From: Paragordius varius
Taxonomy: Eukaryota; Nematomorpha
NCBI GenBank assembly: GCA_964247055.1
Contig: OZ176050.1
Span: 13,454,001-13,518,000, forward strand
DNA: 64,000 bases
Direction of reading: 5' to 3'
The position numbers were made by a program, and so were the translations under genes. How positions within the stretch are numbered: position 1 is the first letter of the stretch; every line of letters starts with the position of its first letter. Under the pieces are notes generated by a model that worked only from the letters and a program-made list of their open reading frames with translations, searched no databases and was not told the DNA's origin. This document shows, one piece after another, positions 1 to 12,438 of this stretch.

Positions 1-685
1 AAAACATTTAGGTTAGAAGAATACATTTTACCAAAACTTTTGATGGTATAAAATAATATCTATAATCATTTTTATATATTCTTAAAAAGGATCAGCATTA
101 TTACATTTAAATGTTCGACGATTTTTTTACCAAAATGGCCCGCTGTCCACATAGGTTCACAACTGTTTTCGACGCTTTACTTTTTAATATGCAACAGTAT
201 AATAATTTATGTAATCCCTATTATCCAATGATGAACAAACCTTTTGATCATTTTCATCAACAGCTGACTGCTTAGATTCAGTTTTTTAGTATTCTCTTAT
301 GTGCACGGAAATACCCAATTCTGTCGGATTTATAAAGCTGGGTTGCCTCCTAACCAAAATAAAAAAGCATAGCTTTCAAAACCCAATTAATTCTGTATAT
401 AAATTGTTTTAGCGCATCAGGATTAACGATTATGCTTGTTGTCATGAGAAAATACATTAGCTTATGGTAGAAAATTCCAAATAGTTGCCCATTAAACAAT
501 TTTTTTCTGTATTTTAATATTAATTTTGTCAGATAACTAATAAAATTATATTTACACCATACGCTATTGTAATTTGCATTGACATTAGAACACAAAAAGA
601 TTATGCATAAGTTGACTAATTGATTTTGATAGGACAAAGATCCTTGATTAAACCAAAATGTAATTATCATTAATAAGCTAAAATA

Positions 686-720
<35 letters not shown>

Positions 721-1534
721 CACCTTTTCTCATTATTTATTTATAGTGTAATGTGTTTTAATTAGGATAGCTTAGGAAATAATTATGCTGAATAATAAGG
801 GTAAAGGAACTTCATTTAACTTTAATGATTTTTTTGTTTAATTTTAAAGGAGGAACGTAAATAAACTTGTGATGCAACCACCTCGTTAGATAGTTAGTAT
901 TGGAAGAAAGATAATCAATTTTAATTAATTCCGTTTACATTCCTATCGGTTTTTAGAACTTATTCCAAATATTTTTTTAGATATTCGAGGGAGCTTTTGG
1001 GTATATTTTTTTATCATAGGAAATTTAATGTGGCTCAATTTTTTTTAATAAAAGTTAGCTTTACTTTGATAATGCAATCTCAACGAAAGAAATAAATTGT
1101 TTCAAAATCCATAAGTCGTCGTATAAAATAAGGATAAGTGAAATTCAGCACATAGAACCAGAAAATTAATGATATATATATTTTTCGATAAAAAACAATC
1201 AATTAAAGATTTATATCTGAACTATGCCTTTTAAAACCTATTAAAAAGCTAACATGGATTTTATAAACGTGGAATTACTATTACTGATGTTACCGCTTAA
1301 GTTTAAAGATTTTGATTATAAAACTTTGAATAAAACCGGTCTAATCATAAATATTTGCGATGATTGCTTCCTTTAATTTTCATATGATAAAAATTTGCAT
1401 AAGTAATTTATTATTTTATCATGGCCTTTCATCTATTTTCAGTTGTACTTTCAAAAACATTTTTTCATATAATTTTTGTTGATTTTACCATGACACATTG
1501 ACGAATATATTTTATGATAAAAAAATATCAAGAT
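1..1534. other. AT-rich intergenic DNA, no gene seen
   Basis: I see no coding similarity on either strand here. The stretch holds an (AT)n microsatellite at about 690-717 and otherwise unstructured AT-rich sequence. Short open frames lack codon structure or recognisable motifs. Confidence 0.6.
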
Positions 1535-2518
1535 TCTCATAGCGCTTTTGATTTTGGGTCTTATAAGTAACTTAAGAAATTTAATACCACTTTTGTGGTT
1601 ATTGCTCCTCGAAAAATCGCAAAATTGCGCACAAAATGCTAACTAAATTTTACCTGAAAGCTATGCCTTATTCCAAAAAATATCCAAATACATCTTATGC
1701 TATATATATATAAAGATCAAAATAATATTTATATTAAATTTATGTGGGCTCCTAAAACCTCATGTTTTCGGACTCCTCTAAAACAGACAAGTTTTCTTAT
1801 GATAAACGCAAAAATGCCAAGGTCGCCCGATTAATATATGCTAGATTCTGAAAAAATATTATATGAAACATATGATATTTTACTCAAATAATAATTTTAA
1901 GCTTTGTTTTAGGATGTTTTATGGTATAAGTGTGCTGGAAATGTAAAAAGGCTTTAACATAAGACTTTTCTATCTAATTCAATTATGGTAAATCTAACAC
2001 TTCAAAAAAATTTAAAGGCAAACAAATCTTTTAATCGAAAATCGGAGTAAAATAAATACGTAGCTTTAGCCTTATATTTATTTAAAGGTGTTCTTTTAAT
2101 TTAAAGAGCTTTTATACAGTTTGAAAAACCATAAATTAAGTTTCATAAATTTTTCTGATAATTGAATTTTTAAGAAGAATATCCACAATTAAAAACTTTT
2201 TTTGATGTGATAATTTAGTTTTAGCATATTAATATTATCGCGAAATCTCTGGATTTTTTGTTTTTTAAGAACATTTTCCCATATTAGAGTTGAAAGTTCG
2301 AGACTTAGGGACTCACATCTAAATATGTAAAAATAATATAATGTTTGTTTTGCTTTTTGTGTATAATTTATTTATTAAAGTATTTTGAAATAAATCATTT
2401 TGCTTTCATTATAAAAATATTTTTAAAAATTTGCAATTTTTTGATCACCACAAAAGTGAGAATAATTTTCTTAAATCACTCGTAAGGGCAAAACTTAAAG
2501 CACCATTAAAATCCTGAA
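1535..2518. mobile_element. Foldback element H, copy 1 (degenerate)
   Basis: This is the most diverged of five copies of a ~1.1-kb palindromic element (others near 28.4, 35.4, 36.7 and 63.3 kb). It shares the internal landmarks of the family: a reference to the same block around 1740-1820 (GGCTCC, AAATGCC, GCCCGAT) and the right end running into AATCCTGA at about 2517. No coding sequence is visible, so it looks like a non-autonomous DNA transposon with very long inverted repeats. Ends are approximate because the left arm is badly eroded. Confidence 0.5.
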
Positions 2519-2643
2519 ATATTCGTCTTTAAAAATTAATCACCAGCATATTTGCTTGTGTGCACTGTATTATTACAAGATATTCCCACACATATATATA
2601 TATATATATGCATTTTTATATATCTGTAGATTAAATACTAAGA

Positions 2644-2904
2644 ATGGCTACCATAAAACGTGTCTACAAATGGTTAGCAAAATCTCTAATTTTCTGTATG
2701 TTATTGATTAATTTTAACCAAGAGTTGCTACCTCAATCTAAATTATGTGTTCAAGCCCGGAGTCTCATTGATAGAATTTCTTTCAATGATTACGACCAGG
2801 AGTATGCACCAAAATTTAAACGAAAAAAAATGACAAGAAAATTTAAAGCTGGGAAGGAACCTATGCCATTTATCATGGGAAGCTTTTCAAATATTCTTGC
2901 TTAA
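2644..2904 (+). CDS. Possible small secreted peptide precursor, 86 aa
   Basis: Single-exon open frame of 86 codons that I do not recognise. The first ~26 residues look like a signal peptide: a basic start (MATIKRVYKW) followed by a hydrophobic core (SLIFCMLLINF). The rest is basic and contains clustered basic residues (FKRKK, then TRKFK) that could be processing sites, ending in PFIMGSFSNILA. A TATA-like AT run lies about 50 bp upstream and AATAAA signals lie at about 2966-2975, so the unit looks complete. A 3' splice-like TGTAG just upstream (about 2627) leaves room for a non-coding first exon. It could be a neuropeptide or toxin-like secreted peptide, or a chance frame. The signal-peptide look is what I see; the role is inference. 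Confidence 0.35.
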   Translation: MATIKRVYKWLAKSLIFCMLLINFNQELLPQSKLCVQARSLIDRISFNDYDQEYAPKFKRKKMTRKFKAGKEPMPFIMGSFSNILA

Positions 2905-4199
2905 ATCGAATTACATGTCGAAATTTAAAACTGTTCTTATCTAAAATTCGATTCACTTTTGCAATGAAATAAAAATAAACAATTACAGTGTCGTAAATGT
3001 GTTATGTAACTTATATTACTAAATAAATATAGTTTTAATTAACATATAATTAATATTTTTATGTGAAAAAATTATCATTTTAATTTATTAAAATCAAGTG
3101 GAATAAAAGAAAATATCATGCAAAATTTTATTGATATAATACAGTCGTATTCACCTAAATATTTCTAAGGGCCGCAAAAAATAATTGTCTTGTCTCAAGA
3201 GCCATGCACTATGTATAACCTAAAATTTTATAGTAACACATAAGAAGATATTTATACTCGAATAAAGTATATAAAATTTAATATATGAATCAGGGCCATA
3301 AAAAAGCATTTTTAGGGCTGCATACGGTCTGTGGCGCATGGTATGAGTATTTGTATAATATATGAGAATATTAATAAATTCATAGCAAGAACATTTTAAT
3401 CATGTTTTCGAACTAAAACACTTCATTATTTTTCTTTTACTTTACCCCAAGGTTTTGATAAAACCGGAGTTGGTTCTTAAAATTTAAAAATGTAACAAAA
3501 TTTTTAAAATTTTGGATTCGCAATCAAAATGGCTCAAACAACGGAGGTCCATGAAAACAGAATTAAGGTTTTCGTTCAATGTAATACCGGTTGTGAACCA
3601 TACTTTTTACCCTTATTATATGTGTAAATATTTAATAACTCATGCATCTCTCAACGCCCCAAGATTGGCATACTAATAAGGATATCATTTTTTGACAGCA
3701 CAACCATATTTCACATATGATTATAATATTGAGAAGTTATTTAATGACTTAGCCTTATAAATATTTTTTTAGTTTAATCCAATAAAACCTCAAATTACAC
3801 CTCAATCATTTGATATTTATTCTTAACATGTCGAATTCCTAATAAACCTTTATTCACTGTAAAAATAATTGTGTTTCTGAGCTAAATAAATTTGATTTGT
3901 TTTTGGCATGGTTAATCCTTTTTCTGTTTCCTTACCCTAGTAAACATTTAAAAAATATAAAATTTTGTTTAATTTTAAAGGAGGGCTGGTTTTAATTTAT
4001 TAAAAGTAATCGTTTAAAAAATTATCACACTTTCATAAAAATGACAAAATTTAAACAATACTAAAATAAAATTTAAAGATTTACGGGGATGACGTGTTTA
4101 AGAAAGAATAACCTTATAGGGCAGCTCTCCCTAAGCGATAATTGTTTATCTTAAAAAGTAATTAAGGAAAGCAAAATCTAAAAATATGCATTTTATAGC
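2905..4199. other. Intergenic, no gene seen
   Basis: AT-rich sequence without recognisable coding exons. A block at about 3160-3345 contains CAGGGCCATAAAAAAGC and AGGGCTGC, shared in part with segments near 45.8 kb and 59.46-59.6 kb, so it probably carries scraps of a small DNA transposon. Confidence 0.5.
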
Positions 4200-5535
4200 T
4201 TTTTAGCGCAGTTATAGAATCTTTATAAATGGGTGGCTTTGGGATCTGTTTCCGGAAAACCTACAGACCCATTCAAATACAAATGTCGAAAAAATATAAT
4301 CATTAATGAATACCCCGACAATAGCTTCCCCCTTTTTTTATTAGGTCCCTAGTTCAGGCCCACCCCGTGTAAAAAACGGGTTTTTTTGAAAACAGTAGTC
4401 CACAAAAATCGTGTCTTTGAGACAATTTTCCGGAGAACGTGTTGGACCATTCAATTTTAAATATAAAATTTGTTTAGTTATTTTCGATTGCGCCCAACAT
4501 AGTCGGGTCGCTTTTTTAATTTAGGCCCTCTTTTTACCTGGTCCCCCTGTAAAATGCCACTTTCTAAAAAAAATAAGTCCACAAAAATAATTGTTTGAAT
4601 CTATTTTTCGCCCAAAGTATGAGACCGTAAAAATTCAATAAGAATTCCAGGTATTCCCTGTTAAAAGGCAAAAATTTTAGTCAAGCGTTTCTTTGATGAT
4701 AGCTGCTGGTTAAGGAAACCCGCTAAAAACTGACCCATCATATCGAAATAAAGTGCTTTTGGGGCTAAATTTCAGAAAACCTATCACGCCATATGAGTTC
4801 TATAGCTGCTTAAAATATTACCCGTAACAAGGCAAAAATTTAGATCGTGCCGTTTCTTAAAATTAGTCGTTAATTAGGTACTTCGCGCAGTGAAAAATGC
4901 GCCACCATAGAATGATTTTTTAATTTAAGGCAATTTTTCCAAAAACTAATGAGAGAATATGGAATCAATCATGATTCCAGGTATTCTCCGTAAAAAGGTC
5001 AAAAATTTAATCAAGCGCATTTTTGTATTAGCCTCTGGGTAAGATGCTACCCGCCAAAAACTGCGCCACTATATAGAAATTGCGTTGTTTTGGAACTAAT
5101 ATAAAGTAAACTTATGCCATAGGAGCTCATTTTAAGTTCGAAATATTACCCTTAACTAGGTAAAAAGGCCAGGCTTTTTTATTAGCTGTTAATTTGGTGC
5201 CTTTATGCCCTAGAAATATGCCATCATATAACCATTATTTAGTGTTGAAAATTTTTCGAATAACCCATGAGACTATGGTCTCAAAGATTATTCCAAATAT
5301 TTTCCCTATAAAGGCAAAAAATTTAGCATAGCGCTTTTTCCATATAGGTCATGGGTAGGGGTATACCGGTTTAAAACTGAGATGCCATCTAAAATGGCGT
5401 GGCTTTGGAGCTAATTTTCAAAAAACTTAAGAATCTATACGAGTTCAATAAAGGCTTTAAATATTACCCATAAAAAGGTCAAACTTATAGTATAGCGTTT
5501 TCCGTTAGCCGTCAATTTGGGCCTTTGCACCAGTA
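4200..5535. repeat. Element A, copy 1: degenerate tandem array of ~160-bp units
   Basis: About eight diverged units follow each other. One landmark (ATTACCC or TTCCC, then TAAAAAGG and CAAAAATTTA) recurs at about 4660, 4817, 4982, 5142, 5298 and 5460, a spacing of 156-165 bp. A second landmark (AAAACCTA..GACC..TTCAA) recurs in the same register upstream at about 4260, 4431, 4613 and 4776. A much shorter copy lies at 44490-44880 with the same start and end sequences, so this is one element type whose internal repeat number varies. No coding potential is seen. Confidence 0.7.
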
Positions 5536-5539
5536 AACA

Positions 5540-5800
5540 ATATATTAATTAAATAAAGACGATATTTTGCAAAAATTTTGTAAAATAAAAATGGCGTCGA
5601 AATAGTTTGACATGAAACTTTTTTTTCAAAACAAAATTTTGATTAGATATTTTGGCATATTTATATAATTTTTATTAGGATAGAAGCATTAATTTAAATT
5701 GGGGCCGTGTCTTTCAGTAATTTTTTATAAAACCTAACTTAGATACCCCAATTTGAATCGAAGTGTTAAAAATAAGCTGTTCATTTTGATGGCAAATATT
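5540..5800. repeat. Foldback element I, partial copy 1
   Basis: Closely similar to the right two thirds of the element at 35997-36545: both contain GACGATATTTTGCAAAAA, AAAATGGCGTCGAA, TTTTGGCATATTTATATAA and GGATAGAAGCATT in the same order and spacing. The left inverted-repeat arm seen in the other copy is not recognisable here. It abuts the tandem array of element A. Confidence 0.65.
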
Positions 5801-6128
5801 AATTTGTAGATTTACAAAACTGATAAACACTTAAGTATTATATATTCATATATAATATTTTTTATTTATATTTGGTCAAATACTTTTTATTATTGTAGTG
5901 TATTTCGATATACAACTCTCTGGGACAAATAACACCACATAATTTTTTTAAAAATTTTTAAAGGAAGCTAATTTATTGACTTATTCAATACATGGCTGGA
6001 GAAATTGCAAAATCTTATTACAAACTTGTTTTAAATACCTTTACTATCCTATTTATTTCGGAAGATATATATTGACTGATTACGCATTGTTGGCATATGA
6101 TAACACGAAGGTAAAAGTATAAAAAAGC

Positions 6129-8826
6129 ATGCCTAAAAAATTCAAGAGTAACAATTACGACAAACATCAATTAATTATTATACTTGAGAAGGCATCTTTA
6201 GAGCTGATAAAAGTATATATTTTGAATTATTTATTAGGTAGGTAAAGATAATCAATTACTAAACATCGATAAACATAAAGGTATTGTAAATAAGAAAAAT
6301 CATGATCTTGCGAATTTGAGACCAGACATTGTACACCAAGTAAAAAACATAATATTAATTTTAGTGTTTATTAATGCTTATGGATAGTCCTTTGAATTTA
6401 TCGGGACATTTAAAAGTTTACATACACACTCAATCGAATATTTTGATAGAAATTAATCCACTTACCCGAATTCCCAGAACTTTTGATAGATTTTGTGGAC
6501 TGATGGGTAGTTTATATCGTGATGATTTTTAAAAAATGTGTCTTTAAGTTATCAGTTAGCATATTGTTTTTATTATAATTTAAATTAATTTCATTTGGCA
6601 GCAATTATTTATCCTAATAAAAATAATTTTTCTTGTCGGAATACAAACAGATATTTAAAATAATATTGAAGATGTTTTACAACATATAATAGGGCAACTT
6701 ATAAAGTCATCGTTGCAGTATAAGATTGATAAACCTTATGAATGAATTTTAACTAATCAAAAAACTCCGGTTTTAATTTTTTTAAAGCTTGCTACTATTA
6801 ATATTATATATTGTTTTGAGTTAAAAGTGAATTAAAAATCGTTTTTACATAGTATTACGTAATTTATTAACATGATTTAAGGAAAATTGGATTTTGCATT
6901 CCTAATCACTATTTTAATTGCTAAACACTTAATCACTTTTTCAGATTTGAAAAAAAATTATGATATTGATATATATTTAAAAATATTCATTCATGGCTCT
7001 ATAAGCGCATATTTAAAAAATAATAATATTTTAATGAATGTAAAATAATATCTAATACTTTTTACCACCCAATAATTTATCTGTATTTTATGTTGAATCC
7101 CCAAACTAGCAAAAACATTTGCTGAAAAATAAATTTAATTAATTTTTATTTAAACACCAATTTTTATTTAATGATTTCAAATGTTGTTTGTTCCATCTAT
7201 TATTAATCCAAATTTTACATCGTTGAAGTTCCAATGCAACGAATAAAGCTCATTTATTTGACAGATAATTATATTGTTTTTGATGATTATTTTGGTTTAA
7301 TACCTTATATTAATATTATATTTGCAAATTACTATGGTCAAAAAAACACCTAAATAAATATTATTTGTTTAAATATATTTCAAATGAAATTTTACATAAA
7401 TTAATTAATAAATACTTTTTATTATATACAGTTCGCATTTTAATGGTTGCTTATTTCACACTATAGCTGGACGGCTATTTACAACACGTGTGTGAAAAAA
7501 ACAAAATGTTAATAAACAATTTTTTTTCCTTTTTCCATACACTACTGTTCTTGCGAATCGCCCAACTATAGTGTGTGAAAGAAGCAACCATTAAAATGCA
7601 TACTGTAAAGCTAAAAAATCTCAGTTACAAATTTTATTTAGTTCAACTTTTACAAGATTTATCCATACAATCAGCCCAAAACAATGAAACATTGTTAAAA
7701 ATTATAAAGAATCCAGTTACTAATTACTTACCGCTCGATTTCAAAAAGTTTGGTACCTCATGCAATGCTGCAACAATCCTTAAACAAAATGAATTCGTTG
7801 AATTTGTACAGGGCTCTGATAACGGTTTCGTGTTTGTCATAGGAGCCATGGCCCATGGCTCAGTATTTTACATATGATTTTTTTCATTTTTCAAATTAAG
7901 TTTGGTTATTCAAACTAAATTTGAATTTTTCTATATTTAATTGTTGGTTTTGAATAAAATCAGAATTTTTGTATTCCTTAATGATTAAAGGTTTAAAATG
8001 TTAAACACATAGTCAAACCTCTTGATTCTATACATAATTTTTTAGCTATCTTATTACTTTATTTTGTAAAAAAATATATTTTTGGATACTTTCACGTGCA
8101 TAAATGGTCTGAAAATTGTTTTTTTATTGGAAAAATTTGATAACATGTTGAAAAGGCTTAACTTAGATTAAATCATTATTGTAGCTTTGTTATAAATTTT
8201 TTTCCGTATATTTTTAATTTTATGCTGGTATGGTATGTTGATATTTACTAACTATAAATTTAGCAAAATATATTTTACCGTCCATTGAGGTTTGACTGTT
8301 TAAATCTTAAAGGTATACACATGCTTTATTTTCTTTTATATAACCTTAAAATTTAATTATTCCATTGATTTAATACTTTGTAAATTACAAAATATTATAG
8401 TAAAAATTTAATAGGACAAAACGTAAAAATCTAAAGACATATATTTTTTTCTAAAAGACAACCATACTTTTGAAACCTTAATTTTTCCTCTATAAATTAT
8501 CTAATTACGAATGTAAGATATAAAATTGATTGTGTTAGTAATATATATCTATATTTTACACTTTTCAATATTAAATAATGAGTTATAATAAAAAAAATCA
8601 AGGTATTAAACATATGGTTGCCTTTTAAAAAAAATATTCATCTATATATTTTTACATTTTGTCCGTATAATTTCAATTTTTACTGAAAATAAAAATTATA
8701 TATATGTTTTAGATAAATGTCGATTACACCGAAGATCAGATTAGTATGAGTCAATACCCCCTTTCTGCAGCTCTAACATGCTCCAAAATATGCAACCTAT
8801 TTGAACAAGCTTGGAATATTTTTTGA
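6129..8826 (+). CDS. EMG1: EMG1/NEP1-like rRNA pseudouridine N1-methyltransferase
   Basis: Five exons: 6129-6212, 6238-6339, 6365-6506, 7642-7862, 8713-8826; 220 aa. The protein follows the EMG1 family from end to end: a first block with [16 protein letters not shown], then [68 protein letters not shown] and a C-terminus with [12 protein letters not shown]1 is a SPOUT-fold methyltransferase that modifies a hypermodified uridine in small-subunit rRNA and is needed for nucleolar ribosome assembly. The basic N-terminal extension of the human protein is nearly absent. The first two introns are only 25 nt each; intron 3 carries MITE B1 and intron 4 carries MITE E1, both close to the acceptor. AATAAA lies about 80 nt past the stop. 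The start is the first ATG in frame with the family match. The next gene, MTG1, is convergent, 395 bp away. Confidence 0.93.
7429..7605. mobile_element. MITE family B, copy 1 (mariner-like), in EMG1 intron 3
   Basis: A 177-bp element with inverted ends reading CAGT..GCATTTTAATGG and CCATTAAAATGCATACTG, flanked by TA on both sides, the pattern of Tc1/mariner elements. It ends 36 nt before the exon. Four other copies lie in introns of the kinase gene. No coding capacity. Confidence 0.85.
8398..8685. mobile_element. MITE family E, copy 1, in EMG1 intron 4
   Basis: Inverted ends of the AGTAAAAATT / TTTTTACTG type with subterminal GGACAAAACGTAAAAAT and its complement, and inner motifs AAAGACAACCATA / AAACATATGGTTG. 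It is Tc1/mariner-like by its ends. The right end is 27 nt from the 3' splice site of the last EMG1 exon. Confidence 0.8.
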
Positions 8827-9221
8827 TATATTATAAATTTATGTCAATTTTTTATAATGTTATATATTTTTTTTCGTAAAAAAATGGGCGAAAAATATAT
8901 GTTATAAAATAAAATTCATAAATGATTATTTTCTATTAATAAGGCTTGTTCTAGGATTACCGTGAATTTTAACCTTGCAAATTTTAATAAAAAATCGAAC
9001 GATTTGATAAAATATTAATGAATGATCAAATGTGTCAAAATTAATGTTAAGATTTGAATTAAATTTTCGCGATAATTATATATTTAATCGCTTTGATTCC
9101 ATATAATCGTAAAAAATCAAGGTTAACCGCATTTTAGAATAGGCCTTCATTTAAATATATATATATATATAATATATACTCTAAAATTATTTAATATCAT
9201 GTCATAAAAGGTAAAAAATAT
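8827..9221. other. Convergent intergenic spacer EMG1-MTG1
   Basis: 395 bp between the stop codons of two convergent genes. It holds the EMG1 poly(A) signal near 8907 and otherwise AT-rich sequence; no further gene or RNA is seen. Confidence 0.7.
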
Positions 9222-12200
9222 TTATTTGATAATATCTTTGACAAGTATGTCTTGATTTGAAACAGCAGGGCGCAATTTATCGTAATCAAGAATCCATTTT
9301 CCTAAATTTCCGGATCTAAATGCACTTACAAAAAGAGTGGCGGCAGATTCAATATCGGGCTTGTATTCATAAAATTTGGGTTTCGTTCCACCTGTTTAAT
9401 AAAAAAAAAAACCATTAAATGCATAATATAACCGTCAAGAATAAAACCGTCAAAAAACTTTAAATACTTCATATAAAAATAAAAATATATACTGTCATCA
9501 GATTGATTTCGATGTGATGTTCTCAAGGTTGATGAGATAGTATTATTGATGGCAGGTGTAATTGGACATTTAATAAAAAACCCATTTGCAAAAGCCAAAC
9601 GAATTAACCAACTTATTATATCATCGGTCGGTCCAGTATCCGTTAACATATCCAAATAGGGTTCAAAGTTTAACAAAGTATCATCGCAATTATTATTAAC
9701 GAGGATGTCTTTTTTCTTATTATCAAAAAATTTCTTTTTTAAAGCCTTTTCTAATTCTCTATAATTGTAGTTTTGACCATTTTTAAGTTGTGTCAGTTGG
9801 TCAATAGTATTTGAATCAATGGGTAAATTTAAAGCCCTATTGTCCGTATAATAATTTGGTTTGTGACGAGAACAATACATTTTATCGAGATCAGCTGATT
9901 TATTCAACCAAAAAAGGAGATAATCTGCAATGTTTCTCAAACCTACCACGTCATCCCTAAAGGTTGAACAAAGGGCAAGACGCATAGCAGTTTCTAAATC
10001 AGGGATTTTAGGCGCCATTATTCCGGGCGTATCAATGACAAAAATCTTTGGACTGGGGTAAACGAGGATTTTGTTTAGGACAGACCGTGTAACTCCGGCA
10101 TATGGACCTTTATATGAATAAAAAATTATTAGAATAAAGATGGATGATTCGTTTATATAATAGATTTTAATATCTAAACACACACATACACATTTTGATA
10201 TAGGAGGCCTGCGAGAAACATCAAAAATTTTACGAAGTTTGATGAAAATTATTTTTGCTAAACAAATTTTCTAATGAATCTTTCCAAATTATGGCAATGA
10301 ACCAACAAAATATAACTAGTTGTTTTTACAATCCTATGTCCTAAATCTAATAAAATAGTTGTTAATACCCATATATATATATATTCGAATTCGGCCCGCG
10401 AAGCCAATTGTGGTAGACACCCCTGATATAGAACAAATTTTGGGGCGTTTGTTTAAATACCTTAGAGATAATATAAAGATGTATTATGATATAAAAAATT
10501 GGTTATTTACAGTTTAATACAAATCATGTTAGTATCTAAAAAGAATTTTATTAAATATAAATCGATTATCGTAAATAAAAACATTTTTAATTGGCAATTT
10601 TTCGTCTGTTTTCAACGTCATAAAATTGAAATAAAAACTCATTAGTTCGTTTTAATCGATTGAGAAAAATTTTCAGGTAATTTTTGGCGTAATGGACACG
10701 CATTATTACCAAAATTTTTACTGTTTTTACTTTAACACAACTATATAGTATAGACCTTAAAATTCATCACGGACCTCAAAACATGTATAAAATCAGAGAG
10801 AAGCCTTATTAAACAATTTCTAAAACCATGTGTGATACACCATTTACAGTTAATTTTACCCTTAAACAATTCAAATTCACCCTTGGAACTATTGGAATTC
10901 ACCCTAAAATTATTGTATTTTTTAAGATTAAATACTATCTATATTTTATATTAAAAAAAAAATTTTGTTTCTAATCAAAATAATACTAAAAAAATAATAA
11001 ACTTTGCCATAAAATTCATTTCATATTAATGATGAGTTATATTAGCCATAATTTATTTTTAGGGTGAATTTGAATTAAGGGTGAATTAAATTGTTCAAGG
11101 CTTAATTTGAATCGTTCAAGGGTGAATTTAAATTGTTCAAGGGAGAATTTAAATTGTTCGAGGGTGAATTTTAATTGTAAATGATATATATCTAAAAAAC
11201 TGCTGTTTGTACAATTAATTGGTTACTAAAATAAATTTAGCACAAATTATATAATCATATATTTTGGTGAAAGAAAAACCCTTAAAATGTGACAAAAAGA
11301 AATAAAAGTGTAATCAAGTAAACCTTCCGGAGTAGCGCTTTTTTTATGGAGATAAATGTGTCGGAAAGCATTTAACAGCGATGATTTGCCGACATTTGGG
11401 ACACCCATGATCATTAGGTTGAAATCTTTGCAATCTTCCCGATTATATCTAACTATCCATAAAACGAAAAAATATTAAAAATTCAAAATTTAATTAATCA
11501 AATATTCAAATAAATGCAGGTTATATGATTATTATTAAGAATGAAATGCTTTTGAAAAAATTGATAAAAAATTGCAAAAATCCGTTTTGAAACGGTTAAT
11601 GCATCGTAATCTGATGGTTATAAATTTTTTTACTCTTTTTATCCTTTTTTCGTTATATAATTAAATGTTACCTTGTTTAATATTGTTTACTAATATATTT
11701 GAATCATAAAATCATATTTTTTTAGATTCCAAGAAATTAACAAAATTTTTTTTGATATTTCTGGTAATATAGCTAAAATAATAATAGAAAACCACGGACC
11801 AAAAACAAAAAAGTCAGAACCAAAAGTTAAATTAAATTTTTCGACAAATCATAATTGAAAATATAGAACCGAAACGAAAAACATTTTTGGTTTATCATTT
11901 TTGCTATAATAAACAATATAACCTATCATTCGTCTTAAAATAATGGATGACGGTTGGTATGATTTTCTTTAAGGTAATATCCTGCAAATTTTTGGCATTG
12001 GTATATAACACATCAATAATGCCATCGTCCTCGCTTTGTATTTGCCGTCTGATATCCGCTTGATGACTCATTGGAATCAGATCTTTTTTATTTAAAACTA
12101 TTACGATAAAATATTCATGTTATACCTAAGATTCTTGGTTTAATACCCAACAAATTTTTGAGGTTAGGATTCCGACCGCTAAATGGGATTCTAGCGTCAT

Positions 12201-12345
12201 GAACTTCAATTAAAAAATCCATAGCTCTCAATTTAGCTTGCATTTGTTTGAAACCTTAAAGGTTATTTATTATTAATGCCTTACTGTTCATCATATGCCG
12301 CGGATACCAAGATATTTTTTCTTGCAATTCAAACGCACGCCGCAT
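9222..12345 (-). CDS. MTG1: MTG1-like mitochondrial ribosome-assembly GTPase
   Basis: Six exons on the minus strand: 12285-12345, 12126-12254, 11923-12097, 11324-11448, 9493-10107, 9222-9391; 424 aa. The N-terminus has the family's WYPRHM. The GTPase motifs appear in circularly permuted order: G4 as NKKD at residues 66-69, the P-loop GVPNVGKSS at 137-145, the G2 Thr in GVTR at 168-171, and DTPG at 189-192. This is the YlqF/MTG1 class, which matures the large subunit of the mitochondrial ribosome. The human protein has about 334 residues; the extra length is a roughly 90-residue Asn/Lys-rich stretch between LNKSADLDK and the conserved C-terminus (SAATLFVSAFRSGNLG). Two introns are 28 and 30 nt; the 1.2-kb intron contains hAT-like and family C elements. 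AATAAA overlaps the stop codon. Head to head with the EPS8-like gene. Confidence 0.93.
10203..10425. mobile_element. hAT-like MITE family G, copy 1, in MTG1 intron
   Basis: Ends match other family G copies: GGAGGCCTGCGAGAAA at the left and GGCCCGCGAAG...GACACCCCTG at the right. CAGGGGTGTC-type ends with GGCCCGCG are typical of hAT non-autonomous elements. The internal segment AAACAAATTTTCTAATGAAT is shared with the copy at 42650-42901. An exact 8-bp target duplication is not preserved. Confidence 0.65.
10834..11188. mobile_element. MITE family C, copy 1, in MTG1 intron
   Basis: Left end ACACCATTTACAGTTAA followed by repeated ~21-bp units with AATTCAAATTCACCC; right end an inverted series of six units with GGTGAATTTAAATTG and GTTCAAG, closing with TGTAAATGATATA. 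It has the largest number of subterminal units in the family. Non-coding. Confidence 0.85.
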
Positions 12346-12438
12346 CGTTTATGCTCCACCTTTTGTTATCATACACTCATTTACGCAATATGATAAATAC
12401 GACACCTCACTCTGCTTGAGAATCGCAAATTTTTGCAA
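12346..12438. promoter_or_regulatory. Putative bidirectional promoter MTG1/EPS8
   Basis: Only 93 bp separate the start codons of two divergently read genes. No TATA box is obvious. A shared core promoter and 5' leaders must lie here unless either gene has further upstream exons. Confidence 0.45.

Noticed and set aside
7575-7641. Open frame starting in MITE B1 and running into EMG1 exon 4
   Set aside because: The first 22 codons are MITE and intron sequence; the EMG1 match starts only after the acceptor at 7641.
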